Source: Bacteroidota bacterium
Lineage (GTDB): Bacteria; Bacteroidota; Bacteroidia; Bacteroidales; Bacteroidaceae
Assembly (NCBI GenBank): GCA_023426145.1
Contig: JAFABG010000030.1
Span: forward strand, 1 to 64,000
Length of the DNA: 64,000 nucleotides
Direction of reading: 5' to 3'
Both the position numbers and the translations under genes were made by a program. Of this stretch, positions 9,129 to 19,347 are shown piece after piece (the stretch's first letter is position 1; each line of letters begins with the position of its first letter). A model generated the notes under the pieces. The model made no database searches, was not told the DNA's origin, and was given only the letters and a program-made list of their open reading frames with translations.

Positions 9129-11807
9129 ATGGAGAGAATATTACATAAACCCAGAAATGCACAGAGGATTTTAGATCTTACTTCGGATACAATACTGTTA
9201 GTTGATAGAAACGGCTTTTGTATTGATATAGACGTACATAGCAATTTATGGTTTTTGCAAGAAAAAAGATTGCTGGGAAAAAATTTATTTGAACTACTAC
9301 CTGAACATACGGGTACAAAAATTAAAGACCCTTTTTTAAAGGTTCTACACGACAAAGTGAGTATCACCAAGAATTTCAAACTTGAGCTTGAAGAAGGTAC
9401 CTACTATTTTAAATGTATCATGCATCCTTATGATGATATGGTGCTATGTCAATATAGAGATATCACAGAAAGGAGTAATGTCAAACTTCAATTAGAACAA
9501 GCAAACCGTACCCTAATAGAAATTCAGAAAATAGCTCTAATTGGCGAATGGGCATACAACACAAGTAAAAAGATATTCTTTTACAAAGGGCATACAGGAG
9601 TGTTGTGTGAAGAAGTATCTAAAAGTATGCATTTAGATGAATACAATCAATATATAGTTGAAGATGATCACTATAGTTTTTGCGAGTGGGTGCAAAAAAA
9701 TGTCACAGAATTTAACAAAGAAAGTATTAGTTACCGCATCCGGGTTGCAGGAGTAATTTATTATATGCGGCTACAAGCCTATACACGTGTGAAACTTCCA
9801 GATGGGAGTTATGACATTAAAGGCTATGTTCAAAATATCACAGATATTCAACGTCGGATAAATGACATAAGCACTCTAACTCATGCTATAAATAATGCGA
9901 AAGAAAGCATATTTGCAGCTAAAAAAGATGGAAGTCTTATTTTTGCTAATAAGAAATTCTTAAAAAATCATGGCATATCAGAGAGCCAAGATATTACAAA
10001 ATTAAAGATCTATGAAATTGTAAATTGCTTGCAAACTTTAGACGATTGGATTAAGGGATGTGAAGATGTATTAAGCAGAGAAAATAGAACATTCATTGCT
10101 TATCAACCATCTAAATTCAATACTGATGTCTTAGCTTATGAAGGAATCTTGTATAGTGTGGTCAATGATATTGGCGAAGATAATTATTGGTCATTTTCTC
10201 ATGATATCACCGAGCGCTTACATTACGAGGCTAAAATCAAGAGCCTAAACCTGATTCTGAATACGACCATAGACAATTTACCTGCTGGAATTATTGTTAA
10301 GGAAGTTAACAATAATTTTAAATATTTATATCGTAACCGGGAGTCCTACAATAGAGACTTATCTAACGAAAACTCAAACGGAGAAAATGATTTTGATTAT
10401 TATCCCCATGAGATTGCAACAAAAAGGCGAGAAGAGGATATGTTAGTTGCATCAACTGGTAAAGGGCTACATTGGATCGATGAAGGAAGAGATAGAAATG
10501 GTAACCGAATCATACTTGATAAGAAGAAAATACGTGTAGACGGAGATGAACTATCTTCTCCCATCATTATTAGTATTGAATGGGATATCACAGAATTGGA
10601 AATGATGAAGCAAGAGCTTCAAGCTGCAAAGGAAAAAGCAGAATTGTCTGATAAATTAAAATCAGCCTTTCTAGCTAATATGAGCCACGAAATACGTACT
10701 CCACTAAACGCCATCGTAGGATTTTCTCACATTATAGCCGAAAGCGAAGACGCTGAAGAACGGAAGAACTATTATACTATAGTTGAATCGAACAACGAAC
10801 GTTTACTCCAATTGATCAATGAAATACTCGATTTATCAAAAATCGAATCTGGAATCATTGAATTTGCCTATGGCCCTACTAATATCAACAATCTTTGCAA
10901 AGAGGTATATGATGCTCATGTCTTTAGAGCTCCGCAAGGTGTGAAATTGGTCTTCGAGCCATCAGATCCTAGGCTTACAATTATAACCGATAAGAATCGA
11001 GTCTTTCAAGTTATTTCCAATCTAATTGGCAATGCATTCAAATTTACAAAAACAGGAAGTATCAGTTTCGGATATAAACTAGTCGACAACCAAATTATAT
11101 TCCATGTCACTGATACGGGTACAGGTATTGAGCCTGAAAAATTAAATCGGGTGTTTGAACGATTTGCTAAATTAAACAATTATGCACAAGGTACGGGACT
11201 CGGATTATCCATTTGTAAAACTATCGTAGAACGCCTTGGAGGTGAGATATCAGTGTCTTCTATAGCCAGTAAAGGATCCACTTTTACATTCTCATTACCT
11301 TATGACGCAGATCAAGACACGAGTAAACTCTTGGTTCAATGGGAGGATACCCCAAATCAGGATAAGCCATCTAAGGAAATCTCATCAGAAGCATTTACCA
11401 ATGAATTTTATGGTGATGAGTATGATAACGAGCCATATAGTGCCTTCCAATTAAGAAAAAACATCCTTATTGCAGAAGATGAAGATAGCAATTATGACCT
11501 ATTAAACGCGATTCTAGGTAAAGAATATAAACTAATTAGAGCTTGGGACGGGATGGAAGCCATTATCATTTACGATGAAATAAAGCCGGACCTCATCCTT
11601 ATGGATATAAAAATGCCTAATTTGGATGGGTTAGAAGCAACTAAGGTTATACGTGAATTATCTTCTACTGTACCCATCATTATTCAAAGTGCCTATGCCT
11701 ACCAACAAGATTGGCAAGCGGCAAAAGAAGCAGGTGGTAATGATTTTATAACTAAACCAATAGTTCAAGAAAAGCTTAAAGAAATGGTTAGAAAATGGTT
11801 ATCCTAA
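9129..11807 (+). CDS. Hybrid sensor histidine kinase, four PAS-like domains plus receiver
   Basis: The protein has 892 residues. Four PAS-like segments can be traced: about 10-115, 130-245, 250-365 and 370-490, each ending in a D-I-T-E/D type junction. The HisKA box NMSHEIRTPLNAIVGFS carries the phosphorylated His520. HATPase motifs are NLIGNAFKFT (N box), DTGTGI (G1) and GTGLGLSI (G2). A C-terminal receiver (about 778-892) has IAEDED, phosphoacceptor Asp826 in LILMDIKMP and Lys876. No membrane segment or DNA-binding output domain is present, so it should be a cytoplasmic relay that phosphorylates a partner encoded elsewhere. Its position after the polysaccharide genes suggests, but does not prove, a regulatory link. 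Confidence 0.92.
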   Translation: MERILHKPRNAQRILDLTSDTILLVDRNGFCIDIDVHSNLWFLQEKRLLGKNLFELLPEHTGTKIKDPFLKVLHDKVSITKNFKLELEEGTYYFKCIMHPYDDMVLCQYRDITERSNVKLQLEQANRTLIEIQKIALIGEWAYNTSKKIFFYKGHTGVLCEEVSKSMHLDEYNQYIVEDDHYSFCEWVQKNVTEFNKESISYRIRVAGVIYYMRLQAYTRVKLPDGSYDIKGYVQNITDIQRRINDISTLTHAINNAKESIFAAKKDGSLIFANKKFLKNHGISESQDITKLKIYEIVNCLQTLDDWIKGCEDVLSRENRTFIAYQPSKFNTDVLAYEGILYSVVNDIGEDNYWSFSHDITERLHYEAKIKSLNLILNTTIDNLPAGIIVKEVNNNFKYLYRNRESYNRDLSNENSNGENDFDYYPHEIATKRREEDMLVASTGKGLHWIDEGRDRNGNRIILDKKKIRVDGDELSSPIIISIEWDITELEMMKQELQAAKEKAELSDKLKSAFLANMSHEIRTPLNAIVGFSHIIAESEDAEERKNYYTIVESNNERLLQLINEILDLSKIESGIIEFAYGPTNINNLCKEVYDAHVFRAPQGVKLVFEPSDPRLTIITDKNRVFQVISNLIGNAFKFTKTGSISFGYKLVDNQIIFHVTDTGTGIEPEKLNRVFERFAKLNNYAQGTGLGLSICKTIVERLGGEISVSSIASKGSTFTFSLPYDADQDTSKLLVQWEDTPNQDKPSKEISSEAFTNEFYGDEYDNEPYSAFQLRKNILIAEDEDSNYDLLNAILGKEYKLIRAWDGMEAIIIYDEIKPDLILMDIKMPNLDGLEATKVIRELSSTVPIIIQSAYAYQQDWQAAKEAGGNDFITKPIVQEKLKEMVRKWLS

Positions 11808-11851
11808 GAATGAATCGATAAATTTTGATGTGTTAAGCTATAAAAAGAAGA

Positions 11852-12952
11852 ATGAAAGCCTTTTATAGATTATTATATTTTCTGTCTATCTTGTCTACAG
11901 GTATCCTGTCGGGTATTACCCTAGCCGGAGCATTTGTTGGTGATTTTTCACCAGCTACAAGTCGTTTGATGCCTTTCATTGGCATAGCGTTACCACTTCT
12001 GTTGTTAGCGAATGCTACATCTGCTATATATTGGATCATACGCCGAAGGTGTTGGCTGATTCTCCCACTTATAGCTCTATTGGGCAATTGGAATTATTTG
12101 AGTAGTGTAGTCAAATTTCCTCCTTTTAGCACAGCTTCACAGCCTAAAGAAGGGATTCATCCTAGAACTCCAGGTATTATCACTGTAGCAACTTACAACG
12201 TTAATCGCTTTAATAATGAGCATACAGGATTTTCTTGTAAAGAGATTGCAGACTACATGAAGCACTTAAACGTTGATATAATCTGCTTTCAAGAGTTTGG
12301 CATCAATAATGAATTCGGCATAGATAGTCTCTCCAATGCTTTCGCAGAATGGCCATATAGTTTCATTCCTGCATCTCCAGCAGGCAAATCTCTTTTACAA
12401 TTAGCGGTATATAGCAGATATCCAATCCAAGAGCAACAGCTCATTACATACGCTAATTCTAATAATTGTAGTTTGTGGTGCGACATCACTATTAATAGCA
12501 AGACGATAAGACTCTTCAATAATCATTTGCAAACTACAGAGGTCACGCGCAATAAACGCAAGTTAGAAAAAGAATTCCAAGCGGATAATTCTGACCAAGC
12601 CGAACTTGCTGCTGTTACACTTGTTGAAAAGCTTCACGACAATTTCAAAAAGCGAGCCTCACAAGCTGAGCAAATCCATCAATACATAAACAATAGTCCC
12701 TATCCTATTTTAGCGTGTGGAGACTTTAATTCAATACCCTCTTCATATGTATACCACACTATCAAAGGGAGCAAACTCCAAGATGGATTCAATACTTCTG
12801 GGCATGGGTATATGTATACTTTCCGCTACTTCAAACATTTACTTCGAATAGATTACATTCTGCATTCACCAGAGCTAAAAGGGTTAGATTATTATTCTCC
12901 TCAACTTCCTTATAGTGATCATAATCCGGTAGTAATGAAGCTCGCCATCTAA
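11852..12952 (+). CDS. Membrane-anchored endonuclease/exonuclease/phosphatase family protein
   Basis: The 366-residue protein has three hydrophobic segments within the first 90 residues and then an EEP domain: ATYNVNRF, ICFQEFG (metal-binding Glu), LACGDFNSIPSSYVY, IDYILHS and the terminal SDHNPVVM. These are the catalytic motifs of the DNase I/sphingomyelinase/inositol-phosphatase superfamily. Membrane-anchored members are common in Bacteroides; the substrate is not known and could be a phospholipid head group, a phosphorylated sugar or a nucleic acid. It lies 44 bp after the kinase gene and ends at a strong bidirectional terminator. Confidence 0.85.
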   Translation: MKAFYRLLYFLSILSTGILSGITLAGAFVGDFSPATSRLMPFIGIALPLLLLANATSAIYWIIRRRCWLILPLIALLGNWNYLSSVVKFPPFSTASQPKEGIHPRTPGIITVATYNVNRFNNEHTGFSCKEIADYMKHLNVDIICFQEFGINNEFGIDSLSNAFAEWPYSFIPASPAGKSLLQLAVYSRYPIQEQQLITYANSNNCSLWCDITINSKTIRLFNNHLQTTEVTRNKRKLEKEFQADNSDQAELAAVTLVEKLHDNFKKRASQAEQIHQYINNSPYPILACGDFNSIPSSYVYHTIKGSKLQDGFNTSGHGYMYTFRYFKHLLRIDYILHSPELKGLDYYSPQLPYSDHNPVVMKLAI

Positions 12953-13024
12953 AACAGCAGATACGGATTCGACCTCAATAGATGTTGGAGAAAAGAGAAG
13001 AACTAGAAGATTTTAGTATAAAAA

Positions 13025-13059
13025 ATTCCTCCTGTTATTCTAGTGATAACAGGAGGAAT
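13025..13059. terminator. Bidirectional intrinsic terminator
   Basis: A 14-bp perfect stem (13025-13038 with 13046-13059) has a 7-nt loop, is preceded by A residues and followed by ATTTTT. It lies between convergent genes and can stop transcription from both sides. Confidence 0.9.
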
Positions 13060-13084
13060 ATTTTTATACTAAGGTGTCAATCAC

Positions 13085-15004
13085 TTACTCACCTACGTAA
13101 ATATTATCAATCTGAACTGTTGAAGTCAACTCTTGTCCTTTATCACCAACATAACGGAAAGCTAAATACACTTTTTGTCCAGCGTAATCCGCCATATTAA
13201 ATGAGCCAACATTTACTGATTCACCATATTTACCAACAGACTGAGGCAAATTGAAGTTCTCTGTAATATTCTTCCAAGTACCTTCTGTATCAGCACTAAC
13301 ATCTTCAGTCTTTCCTGAGAATGAAGTAGAAACGTATACTTCCAATGCATCATGTGTCCAATAACCTGAAGTCATGTCGAAAGTAAGTATGTAGTTACTC
13401 TTGATATCCAAAGCAGGAGTGATTAACCAAGAATCAACAGGTCCGTCAGTAATACCGTATGCAGTACATTCTGTATAGTTGTTATTCTTGTATGATTTAT
13501 CATACCAACCTTGTTTTCCTTGTCCCAAAGCCACATTTAACCATCCTTCAAGCATTGTCAAATCTTTAGCAGTGATCTGACGACCATCTTCATCGAAGGT
13601 TTCGCTCAAAGCAGCTTTAGGAACAGTACGTTTGTAAACCCAAGCAGAACCATCGAATTCATACTCATCGGTCATTTCAATTACATTTGATGTAGCTACC
13701 CACTCAGAAGCAGATTTCTGCAATTCTATTGCCATAAATTTATCCTCAGCAGTCTTAAATCCTACAGCTTTAACATTGCCAGATTGTGCATACGGATAAA
13801 TCTTATTTAAATAAACAGAGAGGTATAGAGGAGCAGAAGCAGCAGCTAGCTTAGTAACTTCCATCGTATCGTAATCCTTAGGTTGTAAAAGCAAGATATC
13901 TGTATAAGCTTCCCATTTATCTCCATCAGCATTATAACGATAGAAAGCTGAAGCAGGAGTAGAAGGAGCAATCTTAAGGTCGCCATACTGAACAGCTACA
14001 TTATCAATACGAATTGTAGACGTTTGACTCATTCCTGGTGTGTTGTCTCCATCATAAATGAATGCTAAATAAACTTTCTTTCCTGCATACGCAGCCATTG
14101 AGAAAGAACCTGTAGCAACCATATCTCCACTACCAGCAGAGGCAGTCGGTATAGTGAAATTAGAGCTGATATCTGTCCATGTAGCTGCTTCCACATCCGA
14201 TTTGGTAAATCCAGCTAAGTTTTCAGACAAACAAACTTTTAAACGCCCACCTTCTTCACGATAATAAGCATACAATGCATCAAATGTCAAATTGAATCTG
14301 GCATCAGATACATCGATTTTTTGTGCACTAATCAAATAAGTGGAAACAGGACCAACTGCACCATTATTATTAGCAGTAACCTGCAAATAGTGATTACCAC
14401 TATAACTTGTAATTCTCCAATTGTTTGTATTAGCACTTTCCGGAGTCATGACAACTGTTTTCCATTTATCCAAATTATTAGGCTCTAGATCATCAGAGAA
14501 AGCCGTTTCACCCTCAAAAGATCCATCACTTTCAGCTTGGTTATAGTTCACAACAGCAATTTGCTTATCAACAGGAGCTTCAAAATGATTTTTCAAGAAT
14601 CCCGGAACAAATTGAGTTGCTTTTTTCCCTGGAGAAAAATACGTAAACGGAAGATCCTCTCCCCACACTGCTTTATAATCATCTGCAGTTACCGTGTATG
14701 AAGTAGCAGTAGAAACAGCAGCTACATATTCTGGAATTGTAGGTGTGTATTTATAAGTCACCATTGCAGATGATCCTTTATCGCATGTGTAGTATTTCTG
14801 CAATAACCATTCAGGCAAGGTATTTAAAGCTGGATTATCTGCAGTGAACGGTGCACCCAGATAAGTATCTGTATACTTTGCCACATGGGCTAGTGAAGCA
14901 TCTACTTTTTCATCCAATCCCGGAAAATATGGCTCATGGTCACAAGATGTCCATAGCGTTACTCCGGTAATAAACATACTAGCGTATAATATATTTCTTT
15001 TCAT
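13085..15004 (-). CDS. Surface lipoprotein with two choice-of-anchor-J-like domains
   Basis: The product has 639 residues, with an SPII signal (lipobox LWTSC). The N-terminal third is unrecognised. Two related beta-sandwich segments occur at roughly residues 170-330 and 505-639; each has an (N/I)LTFD strand, an AYAGKKVYLAFxYxGD or DYAGQKVYLAFRYVGD strand and a final IRIDN or VQIDN strand, which suggests an internal duplication. Such jelly-roll modules (choice-of-anchor J/MAM-like) usually bind carbohydrate or protein at the cell surface. It is 28 bp downstream of a TonB-dependent receptor on the same strand, so it is probably that receptor's surface-exposed partner. Confidence 0.75.
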   Translation of the reverse strand: MKRNILYASMFITGVTLWTSCDHEPYFPGLDEKVDASLAHVAKYTDTYLGAPFTADNPALNTLPEWLLQKYYTCDKGSSAMVTYKYTPTIPEYVAAVSTATSYTVTADDYKAVWGEDLPFTYFSPGKKATQFVPGFLKNHFEAPVDKQIAVVNYNQAESDGSFEGETAFSDDLEPNNLDKWKTVVMTPESANTNNWRITSYSGNHYLQVTANNNGAVGPVSTYLISAQKIDVSDARFNLTFDALYAYYREEGGRLKVCLSENLAGFTKSDVEAATWTDISSNFTIPTASAGSGDMVATGSFSMAAYAGKKVYLAFIYDGDNTPGMSQTSTIRIDNVAVQYGDLKIAPSTPASAFYRYNADGDKWEAYTDILLLQPKDYDTMEVTKLAAASAPLYLSVYLNKIYPYAQSGNVKAVGFKTAEDKFMAIELQKSASEWVATSNVIEMTDEYEFDGSAWVYKRTVPKAALSETFDEDGRQITAKDLTMLEGWLNVALGQGKQGWYDKSYKNNNYTECTAYGITDGPVDSWLITPALDIKSNYILTFDMTSGYWTHDALEVYVSTSFSGKTEDVSADTEGTWKNITENFNLPQSVGKYGESVNVGSFNMADYAGQKVYLAFRYVGDKGQELTSTVQIDNIYVGE

Positions 15005-15032
15005 ATGTTACTATCCTCTTAAAATTCAACTA

Positions 15033-17309
15033 TTAAAATCTAACTTTCAATCCTGTACTCCAAGTACGTCCAAATCCATAGAATACAGCAGCATCTTCCC
15101 AACCATGTCCGCCTGTTCTTGCACCATTATCCAAAGCTCTCATCACGTAGTTTTCATTGAACAAGTTGAAGCAGTTTGCAGTCCATGAAGCATCAAGGTT
15201 TGCAATCTTGAATTTATAGCTGATATTTGCGTCGAACACATAAGATGACGGCAAACGCCAAGGCTGAACAAGCTGAACAACCGGATTATCCTTAGTTGCT
15301 TTAGTCGCTTGAGATGCGATATCATAATCTGCGTAATTACGTCCATTGAAGTTACCACTCATTCCAATTTTAAGTCCTTTCATCACTTGGTATGAAACGC
15401 CTAAAGCTGCTGTCGTTTGAGCTGAGTTAGCCACTTTAATATCCTTCATATTCATAGAATAAGTAGCATGTTCAGGTGAACCAACAGGAACTACATTATT
15501 ATTATAATCTAGAGCTTGTCCGTTACGGTCGTAAACACGGCCAGTAGCGCCATCTTTAGCCCAAGTCCAGTCACCCAAAGAGAACATACCAGTTACGGTT
15601 ACGTCATGTATCGGACGATAGGTGAATTCAAGTTCTACACCTTGGTGCAAAGCATTAACGCCGTTCAGAATCAAATAAGGGCTTTCCTGTGCACTAGTCA
15701 GAGTTTTCTGGATAGAACGGTCATTCCATTCTGTTCGATAGAAGTTCAATTTCACATTCAACATAGAAGATACATAGCCGTAACCCAATTCATAAGAAAG
15801 CACTTTTTCATTACGAGAATCTGGATTAACCACGTTACTGCTCTGTGAGTTCAGGAATATACCACCTGAAAAGAACGGAGTACGTGAGAAATAGCCAACA
15901 TTGGCAAATACATTATGGTGTTCAGTAATATTATAGTTTGCACCACCTTTTACACCAAAACCGACCTTTCTCTCTACGCCCGATTTCTCATCATTAACAT
16001 AGAAATGACCATAACGTTGATTCGTTGCAATATTTGCATTACCTGAAACAACAGCTGATAGTTTATCATTAGAAGCACCATAAAGTGCAGAGTAGCCTGA
16101 ACCAACACCACGGTAGCCATAACCACTACCAATAGAAAGATAAAGAGAAGAAGACAAGCTAGATTTGTAGTCAATAGCCCAAATATGATTTAAAGAAATC
16201 TGCGGCTTATGATAGAAGTTATAGTTAGTACCGTGATATTCTCTACCTTGATCATCAAAACCATAAGTAGCATTATAACGATAACCAGCACCGATACCAA
16301 CGTCTTTTTGTTTCTGCCATTCAACGATAGTCAGTTTATCGTAACGTTTGTAATGGCTTTGAGGAGCACCTGTAGCCACCAAAGAAAGAGAATGATTTTC
16401 ACCAATTCTTTTAGCGATATTTACGTACCAAGAATAAGATTCGCCTTGAGTACCATAAATGTAACCATCACCCCATTTTTTAGAACCTAGAACAGTAAAG
16501 GCCCAACCTTTCTTAGACATACCCGAAGATACACTGAAAAGAATCTTATTTTCTCCGCTATTTCCCATATTATAAGAAAGAGCTCCACCCGCTTTCGTTT
16601 CCAAAGCGCTAGTCAAAACGTTGATAGAACCACCAACAGAAGGAGAAGACAATTTTGAAGCACGGATACCCCTTTGAACCTGAATAGAGCGAGAAACGTC
16701 AGATAGACCGGCCCAGTTAGACCAATAGATACCACCCCACTCCATATCATTCATTGGAACACCGTTAATCATCACTGCCGTGTTAGCAGAACCGAAGCCA
16801 CGTACTGTAACTTCAGAGTCACCGTAACCACCACCTTCTTTAGAAGTAAACACACTAGGAGTAGATTTCAGAATTTCTGTGAACTCTTGATTACCTAGTT
16901 TTTCTTCAATAAATGTTGGTTCAATGGTAGACACTGCGATTGGCGTCTTTCTGGCAACAGCAACAGAAGAAGTAATAGTCACGTCTTTCAACATAACAGC
17001 ATCAGGTTCCATACGAATAACTCCCAGATTAACTGTTCCTTTCTGAGTAATTTTTTTGGTAACCTCTTTATATCCCAAATACTTAAAAACCAAAGTCGCA
17101 TTTTCTCCGACTTTCTGAACGAAATACCCGTTAACATCCGTTACACTACCCTGGGAAGTGCCATCTACAGTTACAGCTGCACCAATTAATGGTTCACCGC
17201 TTTCTGTATCTACAACTTGCCCTTTTACTGTTGACTGGGCAAAAGCAGCGGTCACAGAGCCGACCATTAGCATTGGCACCAGTAAGAAATGAATTAAATG
17301 TTCTCTCAT
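15033..17309 (-). CDS. TonB-dependent outer-membrane receptor with carboxypeptidase-like N-terminal domain
   Basis: This 758-residue protein has a signal peptide ending at AFAQ and an N-terminal CarboxypepD_reg-like domain (STVKGQVVDTESGEPLIGAAV). The plug contains ILKSTPSVFTSKEGGGYGDSEVTVRGFG and AVMINGVPMNDMEWGGIYW. The rest is a 22-strand-type barrel ending in TGLKVRF. It is shorter than SusC proteins (about 1000 residues) and lacks a SusD partner, so it belongs to the siderophore/cobalamin/other-ligand receptor group. The lipoprotein directly downstream is its likely partner. The ligand is unknown. Confidence 0.88.
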   Translation of the reverse strand: MREHLIHFLLVPMLMVGSVTAAFAQSTVKGQVVDTESGEPLIGAAVTVDGTSQGSVTDVNGYFVQKVGENATLVFKYLGYKEVTKKITQKGTVNLGVIRMEPDAVMLKDVTITSSVAVARKTPIAVSTIEPTFIEEKLGNQEFTEILKSTPSVFTSKEGGGYGDSEVTVRGFGSANTAVMINGVPMNDMEWGGIYWSNWAGLSDVSRSIQVQRGIRASKLSSPSVGGSINVLTSALETKAGGALSYNMGNSGENKILFSVSSGMSKKGWAFTVLGSKKWGDGYIYGTQGESYSWYVNIAKRIGENHSLSLVATGAPQSHYKRYDKLTIVEWQKQKDVGIGAGYRYNATYGFDDQGREYHGTNYNFYHKPQISLNHIWAIDYKSSLSSSLYLSIGSGYGYRGVGSGYSALYGASNDKLSAVVSGNANIATNQRYGHFYVNDEKSGVERKVGFGVKGGANYNITEHHNVFANVGYFSRTPFFSGGIFLNSQSSNVVNPDSRNEKVLSYELGYGYVSSMLNVKLNFYRTEWNDRSIQKTLTSAQESPYLILNGVNALHQGVELEFTYRPIHDVTVTGMFSLGDWTWAKDGATGRVYDRNGQALDYNNNVVPVGSPEHATYSMNMKDIKVANSAQTTAALGVSYQVMKGLKIGMSGNFNGRNYADYDIASQATKATKDNPVVQLVQPWRLPSSYVFDANISYKFKIANLDASWTANCFNLFNENYVMRALDNGARTGGHGWEDAAVFYGFGRTWSTGLKVRF

Positions 17310-17446
17310 AAAATCCTGTTTATCAGTTAGTACTTATTGTTTGTTATTGAAACCATTGACAAAAGATAATTAACATATTTTAAACCCATATTACAATTTT
17401 ATCACATTTTCTAAGAGAGATATACATTTTATTGCTTTAAAAAACA

Positions 17447-17480
17447 AAATAGGCCCTGTAGTGACCTACAGAGCCTATTT
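17447..17480 (-). terminator. Intrinsic terminator downstream of ettA
   Basis: A 15-bp stem with one mismatch (17447-17461 with 17466-17480) and a 4-nt loop is followed on the minus strand by a T-rich tract (complement of AAAAAACAAAA). It lies 57 bp past the ettA stop codon. Confidence 0.8.
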
Positions 17481-17536
17481 TTAACTATTCGTTATACTTT
17501 CAATTTGACAGCATAAACCCAAATTATTCAGTAAAA

Positions 17537-19225
17537 TTAATCAGTCATCAATTTCCGGTAACGAACACGCTTTGGTTCTTCGTTACCCAAACGCTTCATT
17601 TTGTTCTCCTCATATTCAGAATACGACCCTTCAAAATAGAAGACATTTGAGTCCCCTTCGAAAGCCAAGATATGAGTACAGATACGGTCGAGGAACCATC
17701 GGTCGTGGGAAATAACCACAGCACAACCGGCAAAGTCCTCCAAACCTTCTTCCAAAGCACGGAGGGTATTCACGTCAATATCATTCGTGGGCTCATCGAG
17801 CAACAACACATTGCCCTCTTCTTTCAAAGCCATTGCTAGATGCAAACGATTTCTCTCACCTCCCGAAAGCATACCACAGAGTTTTTCCTGATCACCACCG
17901 GCAAAATTAAAACGAGAAAGATAAGCTCTAGCATTGACATCACGTCCACCCATACGAATTAAATCATTGCCCCCAGAGATCACCTGATAGACACTTTTGC
18001 TTGCATCAATATCTTTGTGTTGCTGGTCAACGTAGGACACCTTAACCGTTTCACCCACTTCAAACTCACCTTTATCTACCGAATCCAGTCCCATAATCAA
18101 ACGGAAAAGCGTTGTTTTACCAGCACCATTAGGACCAATCACACCTACAATACCGTTGGGCGGAAGCATAAAGTTTAAATCGTCAAATAAAAGCTTATCA
18201 CCATAAGCCTTCGCAACATGCTTGGCTTCAATAACGTTATTCCCCAAACGTGGACCATTCGGAATAAAGATTTCCAGTTTTTCTTCTTTTTCTTTCAGAT
18301 CCTCATTCAGCAACTTATCATACGAATTAAGACGCGCCTTACCCTTAGCCTGACGAGCTTTAGGAGCCATGCGAACCCATTCCAACTCACGTTCAAGCGT
18401 TTTTCTACGTTTGCTGGCTGTCTTCTCCTCCATTTCCATGCGCTTGGTCTTTTGATCCAACCATGAAGAGTAATTGCCTTTCCATGGAATACCTTCACCA
18501 CGATCAAGTTCAAGAATCCATCCGGCAACATGATCAAGGAAGTAACGGTCGTGGGTAACAGCGATTACAGTTCCCTCATATTGCTGCAAATGTTGTTCCA
18601 GCCAGTCGATAGATTCAGCATCCAAATGGTTGGTTGGCTCATCCAGCAAAAGAATATCCGGTTTCTGCAATAGCAAACGGCATAGTGCAACACGGCGACG
18701 TTCACCTCCTGAAAGATTAACAACAGGCTGATCTTCGGGAGGACAACGCAAAGCATCCATAGCACGCTCCAACATACTATCCAGATTCCAAGCATCAGTA
18801 GCATCAATGATATCTTGCAATTCTCCTTGACGAGTGAAAAGAACGTCCATCTTGTCCTGATCCTCATAATATTCGGGCAATCCGAATTTCTGATTGATCT
18901 CTTCATATTCCGTCAACGCATCGACAATGGGCTGTACGCCTTCCATCACTACCTCTTTCACCGTTTTAGAATTATCAAGATAAGGTTCCTGAGCCAGATA
19001 GCCCACAGAATATCCCGGGGAAAAGACCACTTCTCCCTGATAAGATTTCTCCAATCCTGCAATAATCTTCAATAAAGTAGATTTACCGGAACCATTGAGA
19101 CCAATGATACCTATTTTTGCTCCATAAAAGAACGATAGATAAATGTCTTTCAGCACATTCTTATTCGGTTGGAAAGCTTTGCTCACTCCCACCATTGAGA
19201 AGATAATTTTTTTATCGTCAGCCAT
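17537..19225 (-). CDS. ettA: Energy-dependent translational throttle protein EttA (ABC-F ATPase)
   Basis: The protein has 562 residues from the chosen start and begins MADDKKIIFSMVGVSKAF. Two ABC domains are present: Walker A GLNGSGKST, signature NLSGGERRRVALC and Walker B LLLDEPTNHLD in the first; GPNGAGKTT, MLSGGERNRLHLA and LLLDEPTND in the second. A charged linker with WVRMAPKARQAKGKARL joins them, as in EttA, which gates the ribosome E/P site according to the ATP/ADP ratio. An upstream in-frame ATG at 19258 adds 11 residues but coincides with the -7 element at 19258-19265, so it would not be transcribed; 19225 is the better start. Confidence 0.95.
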   Translation of the reverse strand: MADDKKIIFSMVGVSKAFQPNKNVLKDIYLSFFYGAKIGIIGLNGSGKSTLLKIIAGLEKSYQGEVVFSPGYSVGYLAQEPYLDNSKTVKEVVMEGVQPIVDALTEYEEINQKFGLPEYYEDQDKMDVLFTRQGELQDIIDATDAWNLDSMLERAMDALRCPPEDQPVVNLSGGERRRVALCRLLLQKPDILLLDEPTNHLDAESIDWLEQHLQQYEGTVIAVTHDRYFLDHVAGWILELDRGEGIPWKGNYSSWLDQKTKRMEMEEKTASKRRKTLERELEWVRMAPKARQAKGKARLNSYDKLLNEDLKEKEEKLEIFIPNGPRLGNNVIEAKHVAKAYGDKLLFDDLNFMLPPNGIVGVIGPNGAGKTTLFRLIMGLDSVDKGEFEVGETVKVSYVDQQHKDIDASKSVYQVISGGNDLIRMGGRDVNARAYLSRFNFAGGDQEKLCGMLSGGERNRLHLAMALKEEGNVLLLDEPTNDIDVNTLRALEEGLEDFAGCAVVISHDRWFLDRICTHILAFEGDSNVFYFEGSYSEYEENKMKRLGNEEPKRVRYRKLMTD

Positions 19226-19257
19226 ATATTTACTAATGTATATTGTTGATAATGGCA

Positions 19258-19265
19258 CAAAGATA
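19258..19265 (-). promoter_or_regulatory. -7 promoter element for ettA
   Basis: On the minus strand the sequence reads TATCTTTG. It places the transcript start around 19250 and gives a leader of about 25 nt before the ATG at 19225. It decides the start codon of ettA. Confidence 0.65.
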
Positions 19266-19284
19266 AGAAAAATGTTCGAAAAGT

Positions 19285-19315
19285 TTTGGAGTTATAAAAA
19301 AATGTTCTACCTTTG
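19285..19315 (+). promoter_or_regulatory. Promoter of tRNA-Lys
   Basis: A -33 TTTG (19285-19288) and a -7 TACCTTTG (19308-19315) are separated by 19 bp, the expected Bacteroidetes spacing. Transcription would begin near 19322, about 25 nt before the mature tRNA. Confidence 0.75.
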
Positions 19316-19347
19316 CACCCGCAATTCGAAAGAAAGCACAGAGGATT

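Noticed and set aside
17310..17446. Possible riboswitch before the TonB receptor at 17309
   Set aside because: The leader is AT-rich and shows no conserved cobalamin- or TPP-type core or stable stem.
19226..19258. Upstream ATG of ettA (11 extra residues)
   Set aside because: The -7 element lies on that codon, and family members start at MADDKKIIFS.
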